This document shows, piece after piece, positions 8,153-15,149 of a stretch of DNA of 43,653 bases. This DNA comes from a virus: positions 1-43,653 of IMG/VR virus record IMGVR_UViG_3300025000_000186; one strand, given 5' to 3'. Below the pieces are notes generated by a model. It worked only from the letters and a program-made list of their open reading frames with translations, was not told where the DNA came from and ran no database searches. Position 1 is the first letter of the stretch, and each line of letters starts with the position of its first letter. Position numbers and translations under genes: made by a program.

Positions 8153-9441
8153 TGCTTATATATTTTTATGATTCAACATATAGATACATAGGCAACAGAG
8201 AACTAAAAAACGGTGAACCAATACCTTTAAATGCCACAACTACGGCGGTAACTTTGAACGTAGGTGAAGAAGCATACTTTGTCAATGGTGAATGGGCGAT
8301 AAATAACATTGTTGTTGAAAGTGTATCATCACAAGCCGATTCAAGCACAATACCTTTAGCGTCTTTGTTGCAATTAGAATCAAGCAATAATCTATACAAT
8401 AAAGATGCTACTGATAATGTTTCGGGGTATTATATAAATTATTCTGGTGTTCCAGCAGCAGATGTCACATATTCATATTCACACCTTATTCCTGTAGAAA
8501 ATGGTCATACATATTCGTACCCAACCTATTCTACTTTTGGCGCCAATAGACATGTGCTACATATGTATGATGCAAACGGAAACTTTTTGGCGCGGGCATA
8601 TGGCGTACTTGATGCATATAGCATTTATAATCTTGTAACTATTAATAATGCATCCGCAGCATATGTAAGAGTAAATGTATCGTTAGTTGATATTGCGACC
8701 GGTATATTCCAGTTTGTAGAATCAGCGAGTTACCCCAAATCATTTACACAATATGTAAATAAAAGCACTGTAAAAAACTCACTTATAAGTACAGAAACAC
8801 TTCAATACGCAAACCCACTTTATGGGAAAATGGCAATATTTGACGGAAGCAGCATTACAAATGCTGCAAGTGATACTAAAAGCTTGGGTGGATGGGTTGG
8901 AAGAATTGCTTTAAAAAATAACATGCCTTATAAAAACTATGGCGTTGGTGGTGGCTCAATAGCGTACATATCTGCTGATAGACATTGTATTGCCCGATCT
9001 GTTGCTGGGTTTAGACCTGCTGCTGATTATATTATATTTGAAGGTGGTACAAACGATGCAGATTTGATTGGTTCCGGAAATGCTGGTGAATTGAGTTCTG
9101 GCTATGATGCTGTTTTAGATGATACAATTTTCGCACAAGCCATGGAAAGTATGTTAAAACAGGCAATATTGAAATACCCTGGTAAAAAAATTGGATATAT
9201 TGTTGCACATAAAATGGGTACAGGAGCAACTGCGGCAAACAGGAAGGCTTATTTTGATGTTGCTATATCAGCATGTGTTAAGTGGGGTGTTAAATATCTT
9301 AACTTATGGGACGAATGCCATATGAATCCTTCAATCTCTGCGATTGTAACAGAAATGTATGCAGATGCAGACCAACACCCTAATGGGGAAGGATACGATT
9401 ATCTAGCACCAATCGTAGAGGCTTGGATGAGAACTATTTAG
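8152..9441 (+). CDS. SGNH/GDSL-type esterase, virion-associated
   Basis: This 429-aa protein has a C-terminal SGNH hydrolase domain. Block I is IFDGSSIT near residue 230 (Ser nucleophile), block III is EGGTND near 297-302 (Gly and Asn of the oxyanion hole), and block V is DADQHPNG near 405-412 (Asp/His pair). The N-terminal 200 residues are beta-rich, probably an attachment or carbohydrate-binding module. Such enzymes deacetylate or de-esterify cell-surface polysaccharides. It lies among capsid genes rather than with the tail fibre, which is unusual and suggests a head-borne or early-assembled enzyme. Confidence 0.8.
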   Translation: MLIYFYDSTYRYIGNRELKNGEPIPLNATTTAVTLNVGEEAYFVNGEWAINNIVVESVSSQADSSTIPLASLLQLESSNNLYNKDATDNVSGYYINYSGVPAADVTYSYSHLIPVENGHTYSYPTYSTFGANRHVLHMYDANGNFLARAYGVLDAYSIYNLVTINNASAAYVRVNVSLVDIATGIFQFVESASYPKSFTQYVNKSTVKNSLISTETLQYANPLYGKMAIFDGSSITNAASDTKSLGGWVGRIALKNNMPYKNYGVGGGSIAYISADRHCIARSVAGFRPAADYIIFEGGTNDADLIGSGNAGELSSGYDAVLDDTIFAQAMESMLKQAILKYPGKKIGYIVAHKMGTGATAANRKAYFDVAISACVKWGVKYLNLWDECHMNPSISAIVTEMYADADQHPNGEGYDYLAPIVEAWMRTI

Positions 9442-9531
9442 TACAATCTACCGCACAATAGGGCGCATGTACGCATATAAACACGCATAAACAAATATAA
9501 AATAAAATAAGAAAAGGATAGGGTGATTTCA

Positions 9532-9762
9532 ATGGTAAGATGTAAATTTAGGTGTCATTATAAAGATGCTCAAAATGTCGGTACGGAGCATGAATATGCC
9601 TTGATAAAAATGAGTCCTGTTAGTTCGGGAAGCAAAGAAAATGAGGAATTTTTTAAGTACACTCCCGGAGGGGATCTTTGTTTCTATTCGGTTAATCTTG
9701 CAGCTGCCGCCCAGATTGAGCAGGGCAAAGAGTACTACATCGACATTTCTCCCGCTGAATAA
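9532..9762 (+). CDS. small conserved phage protein
   Basis: This 76-aa protein begins at ATG 9532, preceded by AGGGTG; GTG 9523 is the alternative. It has the pattern VRCKFRCHYKD...EFFKYTPGGDLCFYSVN...QIEQGKEYYIDISPAE. I recognise this as a widespread small protein near capsid genes of diverse phages. Function is unknown. Beta-rich composition and position favour a minor virion or assembly protein. The next promoter begins only a few bases after its stop. Confidence 0.65.
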   Translation: MVRCKFRCHYKDAQNVGTEHEYALIKMSPVSSGSKENEEFFKYTPGGDLCFYSVNLAAAAQIEQGKEYYIDISPAE

Positions 9763-9768
9763 CCAAAG

Positions 9769-9797
9769 TCGACAAATGTAAATTAATGTTATATAAT
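9769..9797 (+). promoter_or_regulatory. promoter for the first RHH gene
   Basis: TCGACA (9769-9774), a 17-nt spacer and TATAAT (9792-9797) form a near-consensus sigma-A promoter, 20 nt before the RHH start. Its presence inside the morphogenesis block suggests independent, possibly lysogenic, expression. Confidence 0.65.
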
Positions 9798-9816
9798 CAC
9801 CTGTGGAGGTGGTTGT

Positions 9817-9996
9817 ATGGCAAGGCAAAATGTTAACATCACCCTGGAGCCTGGCGTATACGAAGAATTTTGTCTATACTGTGGCCCCAAAGGAATAAGG
9901 GTATCTCCCTGGGTAAACGCCAAGATGAAGGAGTTTATCGCGGAAGAAAAGGCAAAGGAAGCCGACAAATTAACTACCAAAAAAGGACGTCCATAA
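9817..9996 (+). CDS. Arc-type ribbon-helix-helix protein A
   Basis: This 59-aa protein starts MARQNVNITLEPGVYEEF behind GGAGGTGG. The early beta strand (NVNITLEP) followed by two helices, with GIRVSPWVNAKMKEFIAEEK, fits an Arc/MetJ ribbon-helix-helix repressor. It is paralogous to the protein at 10201-10374: both have EEFCxYxGxKGIxxSxWVN and KMxEFIxEEK. It has its own promoter and a terminator overlapping its 3-prime end, so it is monocistronic. Likely an autoregulated DNA-binding protein; the target is unknown. Confidence 0.65.
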   Translation: MARQNVNITLEPGVYEEFCLYCGPKGIRVSPWVNAKMKEFIAEEKAKEADKLTTKKGRP

Positions 9997-10007
9997 GGAC
10001 GTCTTTT
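9981..10007 (+). terminator. terminator of RHH gene A
   Basis: GACGTCC (9986-9992) pairs with GGACGTC (9997-10003) around an ATAA loop that contains the stop codon. AAAA precedes and TTTT follows. Confidence 0.75.
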
Positions 10008-10131
10008 CCTTTGAAAAAGCGCATAGGTAAAAGCCCTCAAACGCACGTTTTAAAATGCGCTAAAAAGCCCGTAAACCCTTGATATAAGCGGATTACAGAT
10101 ATATAGCGCAATCGGTAAAAAGGTAGTGTAT

Positions 10132-10147
10132 ACTAATGTGTATTAGT
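10132..10147. promoter_or_regulatory. dyad operator upstream of RHH gene B
   Basis: ACTAAT (10132-10137) and ATTAGT (10142-10147) form a perfect inverted repeat separated by GTGT, within three loosely repeated GTGTAT units (10126-10155). RHH proteins commonly bind short tandem half-sites, so this is a plausible operator for one or both RHH paralogues. No convincing promoter hexamers could be assigned around it. Confidence 0.5.
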
Positions 10148-10200
10148 GTGTATTATCAAAAGTAAGTAAATATCCGAAATACTCCAGGGGGTGGTTGACC

Positions 10201-10374
10201 TTGGCAGCAGTACGGCAAAACATGTCCCTTGATCCGAAAGTGTTTGAGGAATTCTGTAAATACGCCGGAAAAAAGGGAATAAAAATTTCTACTTGGGTTA
10301 ATTTGAAGATGCAGGAGTTTATTGAGGAAGAAAAGCTCCTGGAACAACTTCGAGAAATGAGAAAGCACTCTTAA
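10201..10374 (+). CDS. Arc-type ribbon-helix-helix protein B
   Basis: This 57-aa paralogue of the upstream RHH protein starts at TTG behind AGGGGGTGG. It shows the same layout: a short strand (RQNMSLDPKV), EEFCKYAGKKGIKISTWVN, and a second helix KMQEFIEEEKLLEQ. The two proteins differ in their strand residues, which contact DNA in this fold, so they may recognise different operators. A dyad and repeats lie upstream, and a terminator overlaps the stop. It is too short to appear in a standard ORF scan. Confidence 0.65.
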   Translation: MAAVRQNMSLDPKVFEEFCKYAGKKGIKISTWVNLKMQEFIEEEKLLEQLREMRKHS

Positions 10375-10394
10375 TCGGGTGCTTTTCTCTATTA
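10359..10394 (+). terminator. terminator of RHH gene B
   Basis: GAGAAAGCAC (10359-10368) pairs with GTGCTTTTCTC (10379-10389) with one bulged T. The stop codon lies between the arms. A short AT-rich tract follows. Confidence 0.65.
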
Positions 10395-10413
10395 TAAAAA
10401 TGGAGGGGATATT

Positions 10414-10587
10414 ATGCAAAAGACTCTTGGACAATACCTGAAGGAGAACTTTGAAAAAGGAATCATTGACCACAAAATCAGATCCATGGATGGAGAATCA
10501 TTTTATATTCATCCAGACGGTCATGACGGTGATACATTGGATTTCTGTGTTGAGGATAATGATTTGAAGCCCCAGGATGAAACATAA
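10414..10587 (+). CDS. 57-aa acidic hypothetical protein
   Basis: The ORF starts at ATG behind TGGAGGGG. The product is acidic, beginning MQKTLGQYLKENFEKGIIDH, with a middle FYIHPDGHDGDTLDF and a polar acidic tail. No membrane span or known motif is visible. Its strong ribosome binding site and compact spacing after a terminator suggest it is real. It may serve the RHH/recombinase island, but no role can be named. Confidence 0.5.
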   Translation: MQKTLGQYLKENFEKGIIDHKIRSMDGESFYIHPDGHDGDTLDFCVEDNDLKPQDET

Positions 10588-10591
10588 CCAA

Positions 10592-10835
10592 TATTTTTGC
10601 ATATTGCGCAGTAGTTGATAAAAGTCTGCAAACGTAGTCATTAGTAGCGAAAGCGGACTTACGGTAAATATGATGCGGTAGTTAGTACTAAAGTCCCAGG
10701 CAATATAAATCCATAGCCCTATTAATAAAAAAGGCCTTGACTGATATAATAGGCATAAGGTCTTTGCTGTAAATATTTTCATATAGCAAAGGGAGCCTCC
10801 GGCCACTAACCGGAAAGCCCCCTCACACAGACCCC
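10592..10835. ncRNA. structured intergenic region, possible ncRNA
   Basis: No convincing gene is present here. The stretch contains several dyads. AAGTCTGC (about 10622) pairs with GCGGACTT (about 10650, one G-U). CTTTGCT (10762-10768) pairs with AGCAAAG (10785-10791). TCCGG pairs with CCGGA near 10800. Two imperfect direct repeats (GCGCAGTAGTTGATAAAAGTC and GCGGTAGTTAGTACTAAAGTC) also occur. This density of pairing next to a recombinase suggests a structured RNA or a recombination/regulatory DNA element. It cannot be assigned to a known family from sequence alone. Confidence 0.35.
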
Positions 10836-10905
10836 TACTCAGGAGGGATTATGTGTTTGCAAAATAATTATACCATTTCGCCTCCTGAGTATCAATAGGG
10901 AGGCG
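10836..10905 (+). promoter_or_regulatory. candidate RNA switch controlling the recombinase start
   Basis: Two mutually exclusive hairpins are possible. TACTCAGGAGG (10836-10846) pairs perfectly with CCTCCTGAGTA (10881-10891). Alternatively CGCCTCC (10879-10885) pairs with GGAGGCG (10899-10905), which is the ribosome binding site of the recombinase starting at 10912. In the first state the site is free; in the second it is hidden. This is the layout of a translational switch; no ligand or trigger is evident. Confidence 0.5.
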
Positions 10906-10911
10906 TTTTAA

Positions 10912-11901
10912 TTGCAAGAGGAAATCATTATCAGAGTATTGGACAGGGCATCGGAATCATTAACCAATGAGCAGATCAACGAGCTCCGGAATATTCTATG
11001 TGAAGTGCTGCAGGAGTATACTGTTTCGCATGCATGTACGGCACTGGCACTATCCAACAATTTATCAGGTATGATCAGGCTATACCTGGCATCTAAAAAG
11101 CTTGACGGATTGTCAAAAAAGACTATTAAAAATTATCTCCTGATTCTTGACAAATTTGCTGAAAACATTCACATCGATGCAGAGTCTATTAATGCTATGA
11201 CGATAAGAATGTTTTTAGCCCAGTATTCAAAAGCTGGTGTTAAAAACAGTACCATGGCAACCATTATTAGCGTTTTAAAATCCTTTTTTTCATGGTTGCA
11301 TACAGAGGAATACATACCTAAAAACCCAATGAAAAAGATTCAAACAACAAAGTTCGAGAAGAGAGTCCGTAAGGCACTATCACAGGAAGAATTGGAAATG
11401 CTGAGATTGGCCTGTAAATCTTTAAGAGAAAAGGCTTTGGTTGAATTTTTCTATTCTACCGGCTGTCGGCTCTCCGAAGTAATGGCACTGAACCGAGATG
11501 ATATTAACTGGGGCACAGATTCCTGTATGGTGATCGGCAAGGGAAATAAGGAACGGCAAGTTTTTATAAATGCAAAGGCCAGGGTACATCTATGGAGGTA
11601 TTTGGATAGTCGTAAAGATCAGACAGAAGCTTTGTTTGTGTCCGATAAGAAACCACATGCAAGATTGCAAAGCAGGTCAATAGAAGATGTTTTTAAATTT
11701 TTGGGGAAACGTGCCGGAATAACTCAACATGTTTTTCCTCATTTGGTTCGGCATACCACGGCTACGGCTCTTTTGAACAATGGAGCAAGCCTGGCTGCAG
11801 TACAAAGAATACTAGGGCACGAAGACCCTGCTACAACTCAAATTTATTGTGCCTTGGATATCGATGAGATCCAGATGACCCACAGAAAACATTTAGCATA
11901 A
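10912..11901 (+). CDS. XerC/D-type tyrosine recombinase
   Basis: This 329-aa recombinase has an N-terminal SAM-like core-binding domain (about residues 55-145; SKKTIKNYLLILDKFAENI) and a C-terminal catalytic domain. The catalytic set is visible: STGCRLSEV (Arg, near 186), HLVRHTTAT (His and Arg, near 276-279), LGHED (His, near 302) and QIYC (Tyr nucleophile, near 312). The start is TTG behind GGGAGG. It is inserted between capsid and connector genes, far from the lysogeny region. The serine integrase at 27316 is the probable phage integrase, so this enzyme may resolve dimers, invert DNA or mobilise this island. Confidence 0.9.
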   Translation: MQEEIIIRVLDRASESLTNEQINELRNILCEVLQEYTVSHACTALALSNNLSGMIRLYLASKKLDGLSKKTIKNYLLILDKFAENIHIDAESINAMTIRMFLAQYSKAGVKNSTMATIISVLKSFFSWLHTEEYIPKNPMKKIQTTKFEKRVRKALSQEELEMLRLACKSLREKALVEFFYSTGCRLSEVMALNRDDINWGTDSCMVIGKGNKERQVFINAKARVHLWRYLDSRKDQTEALFVSDKKPHARLQSRSIEDVFKFLGKRAGITQHVFPHLVRHTTATALLNNGASLAAVQRILGHEDPATTQIYCALDIDEIQMTHRKHLA

Positions 11902-11920
11902 AAATTTATTCATAAGTTTT

Positions 11921-11980
11921 AAAATCCCAAGCGCTTGGGATTTTATATGAGCTCGTATATTCGGGCTCTTTTATTTTACT
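11921..11980 (+). terminator. perfect 24-bp palindrome and following hairpin
   Basis: A perfect palindrome centred on AAGCGCTT (11921-11944) is flanked by A-tract and T-tract and ends the recombinase gene, acting like a bidirectional terminator. A second weaker hairpin, GAGC/GCTC around TATATTC (about 11949-11967), is followed by TTTTATTTT. The palindrome could also be a binding or resolution site for the adjacent recombinase. Confidence 0.65.
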
Positions 11981-11998
11981 ATAAAGGTAGGTGATAAA

Positions 11999-12556
11999 AT
12001 GTTAAAATTGATAACTCCTCCTTCAACGGAACCGATAACACTGGCTGAAGCTAAGACCGCCATTGATGAGTTGACAACCGATAGAGACTCAAAAATCACA
12101 CCAGCGATTAAAGCCGCCCGGGAAGAAGCTGAAAATTATCAAAATCGCAGATATGTTACCCAGACATGGGAACTGACTCTTGATTACCTGCCAGTATTAC
12201 CCCTGGAACTAGGTGATCCACCTTTGCAGTCAGTAGAATATATAAAATTATACGATGCTGACGGTAATGAAGTCACTGTTGACGTGGCTGATTTTATTGT
12301 TGATAAGGATTCTGAACCTGGGCGAATTTGTTTTAAAAAGGGTAAAGCATGGCCAGCAATAGAGCTTCGTGAAATAGCTTGCTTTAAAGTACAATTTAAG
12401 CTTGGCGTACTACCAAGTGAGTTATCTAAGATACCCGAGAGAGTTAAACAGGCCATAGCAGTTTTTGTAAAGTATAAGGTTGACGGGGTTGAGACTGACC
12501 AGATTCCAAGTGCTTTTTATAATCTTTTGGGAACTGACAGGAGGATACCGGTATGA
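11999..12556 (+). CDS. head-tail connector protein (gp6-like)
   Basis: This 185-aa protein is the first of the connector series that joins portal to tail. It starts MLKLITPPSTEPITLAEAKT and has the helical core with ITPAIKAAREEAENYQNRRY typical of gp6/Phage_connect-type DNA packaging adaptors. This is followed by a beta-rich insertion and a C-terminal helix, PERVKQAIAVFVKYK. The order of connector, closure protein, gp10, tail terminator and tail tube fits. Its stop overlaps the next start. Confidence 0.88.
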   Translation: MLKLITPPSTEPITLAEAKTAIDELTTDRDSKITPAIKAAREEAENYQNRRYVTQTWELTLDYLPVLPLELGDPPLQSVEYIKLYDADGNEVTVDVADFIVDKDSEPGRICFKKGKAWPAIELREIACFKVQFKLGVLPSELSKIPERVKQAIAVFVKYKVDGVETDQIPSAFYNLLGTDRRIPV

Positions 12557-12879
12557 AAGGCACGAATTATGATACAAAAATCACTTTTGAGTTTCCTTCC
12601 GGCTCGGTAATCGTTAATGGGGTTGAAAAGACAAATTATGTATCTGGGGCTTCTGTATTTGCGGCATTTGATGTAAGACCACCAAAGGGTAGACTAATAT
12701 TTGTTGCAGAAACGGATCAATCCGTAACATCCCGCTGGATAAAAGTCAGGTATATATCCAGCATAACCTCAAAATGGAGAGTAAAAAGGGGCAATGAGGT
12801 TTATTGCATTGTTTCATCTCCACTTGATGAAGGCCTCAGGCATAAGGAGCTATATATTGAGTTGGAGGTGGTTGAGTAA
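12553..12879 (+). CDS. head closure/head-tail adaptor (SPP1 gp16-like)
   Basis: This 108-aa protein is beta-rich, with FAAFDVRPPKGRLIFVAETDQ followed by KVRYISSITSKWRVKRGNEVY. It matches the head-tail joining protein group (PF05521) in size and position. It overlaps genes on both sides by 1-4 nt, indicating tight translational coupling. It is predicted to close the head after packaging and receive the tail. Confidence 0.82.
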   Translation: MKGTNYDTKITFEFPSGSVIVNGVEKTNYVSGASVFAAFDVRPPKGRLIFVAETDQSVTSRWIKVRYISSITSKWRVKRGNEVYCIVSSPLDEGLRHKELYIELEVVE

Positions 12880-13274
12880 TGCCTATAAGAACAAGCATCA
12901 CTCTTTCTGGTGATAAAACAGTCATGGAAAACCTTCGAAAGAATTCTGATAAAGTTATTATGGCAGGTTTTGATGCTGTAAATTTTGGACTTCAAGTATT
13001 GGCCAGAGGTGCAAAAAAGGATTGTCCGGTAAATACAGATCCTGATGATACAGATACTATCCACTTAAAAGAATCAATCTATATTGAACCTGCCAAAAAG
13101 ATTAAAAAGACCATTGTTGGGCGGGTGAGAGTCGGAAAAAAAACAGCAATGCATGTGGAATTCGGTACCACAAAAAGTGATATGCGGCCATTTATGCGAC
13201 AACAAATATTTCTTCATAAGGAAGAAGTTAGAACTGGAGCCAAAGACATAATCAAAGGCAGGGTGGGGCTATGA
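12879..13274 (+). CDS. HK97 gp10-like neck protein
   Basis: This 131-aa protein carries the gp10 family hallmarks: an N-terminal helix region with GLQVLARGAKKDCPVNTD, then KTAMHVEFGTTKSDMRPFMRQQI. The HVEFGT...RPF segment is the conserved signature of this minor head-tail joining family. It lies between the closure protein and tail terminator as usual. Its start overlaps the preceding stop. Confidence 0.88.
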   Translation: MPIRTSITLSGDKTVMENLRKNSDKVIMAGFDAVNFGLQVLARGAKKDCPVNTDPDDTDTIHLKESIYIEPAKKIKKTIVGRVRVGKKTAMHVEFGTTKSDMRPFMRQQIFLHKEEVRTGAKDIIKGRVGL

Positions 13275-13627
13275 TAAGTAAAATCGATACTGTAATGAAT
13301 ACACTTAAGAATGATCAGGTTCTCATAAATTTGCTTGGCGGTCAATATGTATACTGGCTAAAACCTTCATCCACACCTGACAGTTATATAACTATATCCG
13401 AGATATCAAACAGTGAATCCGATTCTGCAGACGATGAGGAATATTCCAATGATATTGAGATTCAACTTGATATCTGGACAAAAGGCACTACTATTCCCAT
13501 TGCAATTCAAGCCCAAAAAACGATGCGAGGTTTAGGGTTTACGCATCAGGCACTGCCGGATGATTATAATTCAACAACCGGCATAATTCACAAACCAATA
13601 AGATTTTTTATCAAAACTGAGGTGTAG
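13271..13627 (+). CDS. tail completion/terminator protein (gp17-like)
   Basis: This 118-aa protein has the pattern ITISEISNSESDSADDEEYSNDIEIQLDIWTK, seen in DUF3168/gp17-like tail terminators, which cap the tail tube and bind the neck. It overlaps gp10 by 4 nt and precedes the major tail protein. A weak terminator follows, separating connector genes from the highly expressed tail tube gene. Confidence 0.8.
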   Translation: MISKIDTVMNTLKNDQVLINLLGGQYVYWLKPSSTPDSYITISEISNSESDSADDEEYSNDIEIQLDIWTKGTTIPIAIQAQKTMRGLGFTHQALPDDYNSTTGIIHKPIRFFIKTEV

Positions 13628-13647
13628 CATCCGAAAGGGTGTTTTTT
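13628..13647 (+). terminator. weak terminator before the tail tube gene
   Basis: CATCC pairs with GGGTG (one U-G pair) around GAAA, followed by six T. It lies immediately after the tail completion stop. Confidence 0.5.
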
Positions 13648-13682
13648 ATTACCTAAAATTATTGAAAGGATGGTAAATAAAC

Positions 13683-14237
13683 ATGGCAAAAGCAGCAAAA
13701 GGTTTTAAAATCAGAGGCATTTTCCCAGTAACAAAAAATGACGCTACTGGATACACCGTTGGAACAAAAGTAGCCGTATCCGGCGCTCAGTCTTTCACAA
13801 AATCCCCCGATGTAACCGAGTGGAAAATAAATGCCGATGATGGCATATATGATTCTGGATCCGACTGGAATGGGGAAAAAGCGACACTGAATCTTGCAGA
13901 ATGTCCATTGACCCTAAAAGAGTATTTTGAGGGTGGAGAACTAGATGTGCCAACGGGCGTATACACTTACAAGTCAATTTCCCAAGCCCCCGAAATTGCA
14001 ATGACATTTCAGGTGCTGCAGTCTGATGGCACATGGCTGATGGTCCAGTTGTTCTCCATGAAAGCATCTTCCATGAAAGCAGACTACAAAACGAAAGGCG
14101 AAAGTTCAGACATTTCACCAGTTGTCATTGAATTCTTAATCCAGAATAGGGTTATCGACAATGATGTTAAAAAAGAAAAAGAAGCAGCTGTTGTTGGGGA
14201 TCTTACTTGGCTGGATACTGTTGTTCTTCCAGTATAA
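13683..14237 (+). CDS. major tail (tube) protein
   Basis: This 184-aa protein forms the tail tube. It starts MAKAAKGFKIRGIFPVTKND and is predominantly beta, with TEWKINADDGIYDSGSDWNGEKATLNLAECPLTLKEY typical of phi13-like Firmicutes tube proteins. It is flanked by terminators on both sides, consistent with high and separate expression. The family fit rests on pattern, length and position before the tail chaperones. Confidence 0.85.
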   Translation: MAKAAKGFKIRGIFPVTKNDATGYTVGTKVAVSGAQSFTKSPDVTEWKINADDGIYDSGSDWNGEKATLNLAECPLTLKEYFEGGELDVPTGVYTYKSISQAPEIAMTFQVLQSDGTWLMVQLFSMKASSMKADYKTKGESSDISPVVIEFLIQNRVIDNDVKKEKEAAVVGDLTWLDTVVLPV

Positions 14238-14243
14238 CAAACA

Positions 14244-14269
14244 GGGGGCTTAATGCCCCCTAGTATTTT
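14244..14269 (+). terminator. terminator after the tail tube gene
   Basis: GGGGGC (14244-14249) pairs with GCCCCC (14255-14260) around TTAAT, followed by TAGTATTTT. It probably reduces transcription into the chaperone and tape measure genes. Confidence 0.75.
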
Positions 14270-14296
14270 AAACAAAAAATGAAAGGAATGAGAATC

Positions 14297-14713
14297 ATGA
14301 AGATCGATTTTAATGAAAATGGCATGACGATCAACTTTGATAAAGCTCCGAAGTTTTTATATTTCAACGAGGAAAGCAAAGGCAGTGGAAAAGTATTTTT
14401 AGATGGAGTGCAAAGAAAAGGGCTGCAAGATATAAAAATACAGGCACATACTGCTGGAGATGGCTGGCCGCCGCTCAAATATAGAATTAAGTACCATGAA
14501 AAAGAAACTAATGAACCTCAATTCATTAGCAATATGAAAGAAGAATTATGTATAGGCATAAAAATACTTGACCTTGAGCAGTTCCAGGGCTTTATGGATT
14601 GCGTAAGAGAGTGCTTGAACGATAAGCGCATACCAGAAGCTATAAGACAAGAATACATCACTTCTATTATGAAGTTTATAAATAAGTTTGAGTTGGAGGA
14701 AACCCATGATTAA
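14297..14713 (+). CDS. tail-region protein upstream of the chaperone
   Basis: This 138-aa protein starts at ATG 14297, nine bases after GAAAGGA; the ATG at 14279 in the same frame lacks this spacing. The N-terminal half is beta-rich, and the C-terminal half is helical (LEQFQGFMDCVRECLNDKRIP...). It overlaps the chaperone gene by 8 nt. It may be a tail assembly or initiation factor that cooperates with the chaperones. I do not recognise a named family. Confidence 0.6.
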   Translation: MKIDFNENGMTINFDKAPKFLYFNEESKGSGKVFLDGVQRKGLQDIKIQAHTAGDGWPPLKYRIKYHEKETNEPQFISNMKEELCIGIKILDLEQFQGFMDCVRECLNDKRIPEAIRQEYITSIMKFINKFELEETHD

Positions 14714-15149
14714 AGATTTATTCAGGAAATCAATACCAAAATCAAAAATTATACATGGCATTGAAATTAAGAAATTGCCCTTAGGGGCTTATCTTGATGC
14801 AATAGATTCCATTAAAAACCTTCCGGAGATACTTCTCGAAAAATCATTTCCGGGGCTCACACCGGATCAGGTATTAAACAAATTTAAGTCCATGGATCAA
14901 GACATGTTGATCCAAGTAGCCAGTAATCTTCTTGTCACCATCCCAGAACAGGCACTGAGATTCATAGCAAAGCTTATCGGCACAGAATACGAAGTCCTTA
15001 GAAATGATTCTAAAATAGGCTTAAATGGTATCAAAGATATCATAAAAGAATTCTGGAAGATCAACGATATGCAAAGTTTTTTCAAAGACGTGTGGAAAGC
15101 TCTACAGGGGAGCTTGATGAAGCAGACGAACACTGGTTCCAAGAATTAA
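14706..15149 (+). CDS. tail assembly chaperone, short form (gpG-like)
   Basis: This 147-aa, mostly helical protein begins MIKDLFRKSIPKSKIIHGIE and lies just before the tape measure gene. This is the place of the lambda G/GT pair, which wraps the tape measure protein before tube assembly. A TTTTTTC slippery site occurs at codons 124-126, and the -1 frame continues open to 15295. The normal stop gives the short form, which should greatly exceed the fusion form. The function follows from position and the frameshift. Confidence 0.8.
   Translation: MIKDLFRKSIPKSKIIHGIEIKKLPLGAYLDAIDSIKNLPEILLEKSFPGLTPDQVLNKFKSMDQDMLIQVASNLLVTIPEQALRFIAKLIGTEYEVLRNDSKIGLNGIKDIIKEFWKINDMQSFFKDVWKALQGSLMKQTNTGSKN
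15077..15083 (+). promoter_or_regulatory. -1 ribosomal frameshift slippery site
   Basis: T TTT TTC lies in the correct register (AGT TTT TTC AAA). After a -1 slip the next codon begins at C15083 and the frame stays open to 15295. This fits the X XXY YYZ rule and the conserved position between the G-like and T-like parts of tail chaperones. Confidence 0.8.

Noticed and set aside
10498-10806. 102-aa minus-strand ORF rich in Leu/Phe opposite the structured intergenic region
   Set aside because: It has no good ribosome binding site or promoter, overlaps the end of the 10414-10587 gene, and its sequence is explained by reading through AT-rich structured DNA. Conservation at protein level would be needed to reinstate it.
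10836-10891. The 11-bp inverted repeats as a tyrosine recombinase core site
   Set aside because: The 34-bp separation is far larger than the 6-8 bp crossover region normally between recombinase arms; an RNA hairpin role fits better.
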